This document shows, in pieces, positions 5,336 through 5,343 of a stretch of 5,343 nt of DNA. Within the stretch, counting starts at the first letter, position 1. Every line of letters starts with the position of its first letter. The position numbers and the translations under genes were made by a program. The notes beneath the pieces are model-generated. The model was not told the origin of the DNA. It did not search any database and saw nothing but the letters and a program-made list of their open reading frames with translations. Source of the stretch: Candidatus Firestoneibacteriota bacterium (GTDB lineage: Bacteria; Oederibacteriota; JAAXVQ01); assembly GCA_013335425.1 (NCBI GenBank), contig JAAXVQ010000171.1, positions 1 through 5,343 of the forward strand, written 5' to 3'.

Positions 5336-5343
5336 GGTCGCAA

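Overview
The window is bacterial chromosome: Shine-Dalgarno-led genes, standard code, and NrdR, a regulator found only in bacteria and a few archaea. A UDP-GlcNAc 2-epimerase together with a large membrane O-antigen ligase/polymerase-type protein points to an organism that makes a lipopolysaccharide, capsule or exopolysaccharide, most simply a Gram-negative-type bacterium. The coding style, a Wzy/WaaL-TPR fusion and many small foldback repeats would fit an environmental or candidate-phylum lineage. The phylum cannot be fixed from these genes alone, and I do not assign one.

Layout. (1) 1-904: 3' three quarters of a non-hydrolysing UDP-N-acetylglucosamine 2-epimerase (wecB), cut by the left window edge. 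(2) 899-1167: a foldback repeat with about 25-bp inverted ends, itself interrupted by a second, smaller inverted-repeat element (978-1121). The outer element starts inside the last codons of wecB and supplies its stop codon. (3) 1279-1910, minus strand: a complete, A/T-richer toxin-antitoxin operon, a HigB/Gp49-type RelE-superfamily toxin followed by an XRE-family antitoxin, with a perfect 8+8 bp inverted repeat over the toxin ribosome binding site as likely operator. (4) 1961-2144: a multi-hairpin MITE-like element directly upstream of the toxin promoter. (5) 2145-2381: non-coding, with a 28-bp perfect palindrome, a C-rich stretch and a TATAAT box leading into the next gene. (6) 2382-4658: a 758-residue polytopic membrane protein, O-antigen ligase-type domain plus C-terminal TPRs. 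(7) 4655-5137: nrdR, whose GTG start overlaps the ligase stop codon by 4 bases. (8) 5138-5343: a second copy of the outer repeat family plus further hairpins.

How it fits together. The epimerase makes UDP-ManNAc, a sugar donor for surface polysaccharides, and the ligase-type protein would polymerise or attach such glycans at the membrane. They probably belong to one polysaccharide locus that has been invaded between 899 and about 2145 by small mobile elements and a toxin-antitoxin module. NrdR represses ribonucleotide reductase genes and has no obvious link to glycan synthesis, yet its overlap with the ligase gene suggests shared transcription and coupled translation. The best leads are the nested insertion, for which the window contains its own uninterrupted comparison copy, and a possible NrdR-box-like core in the palindrome upstream of the ligase-nrdR operon.
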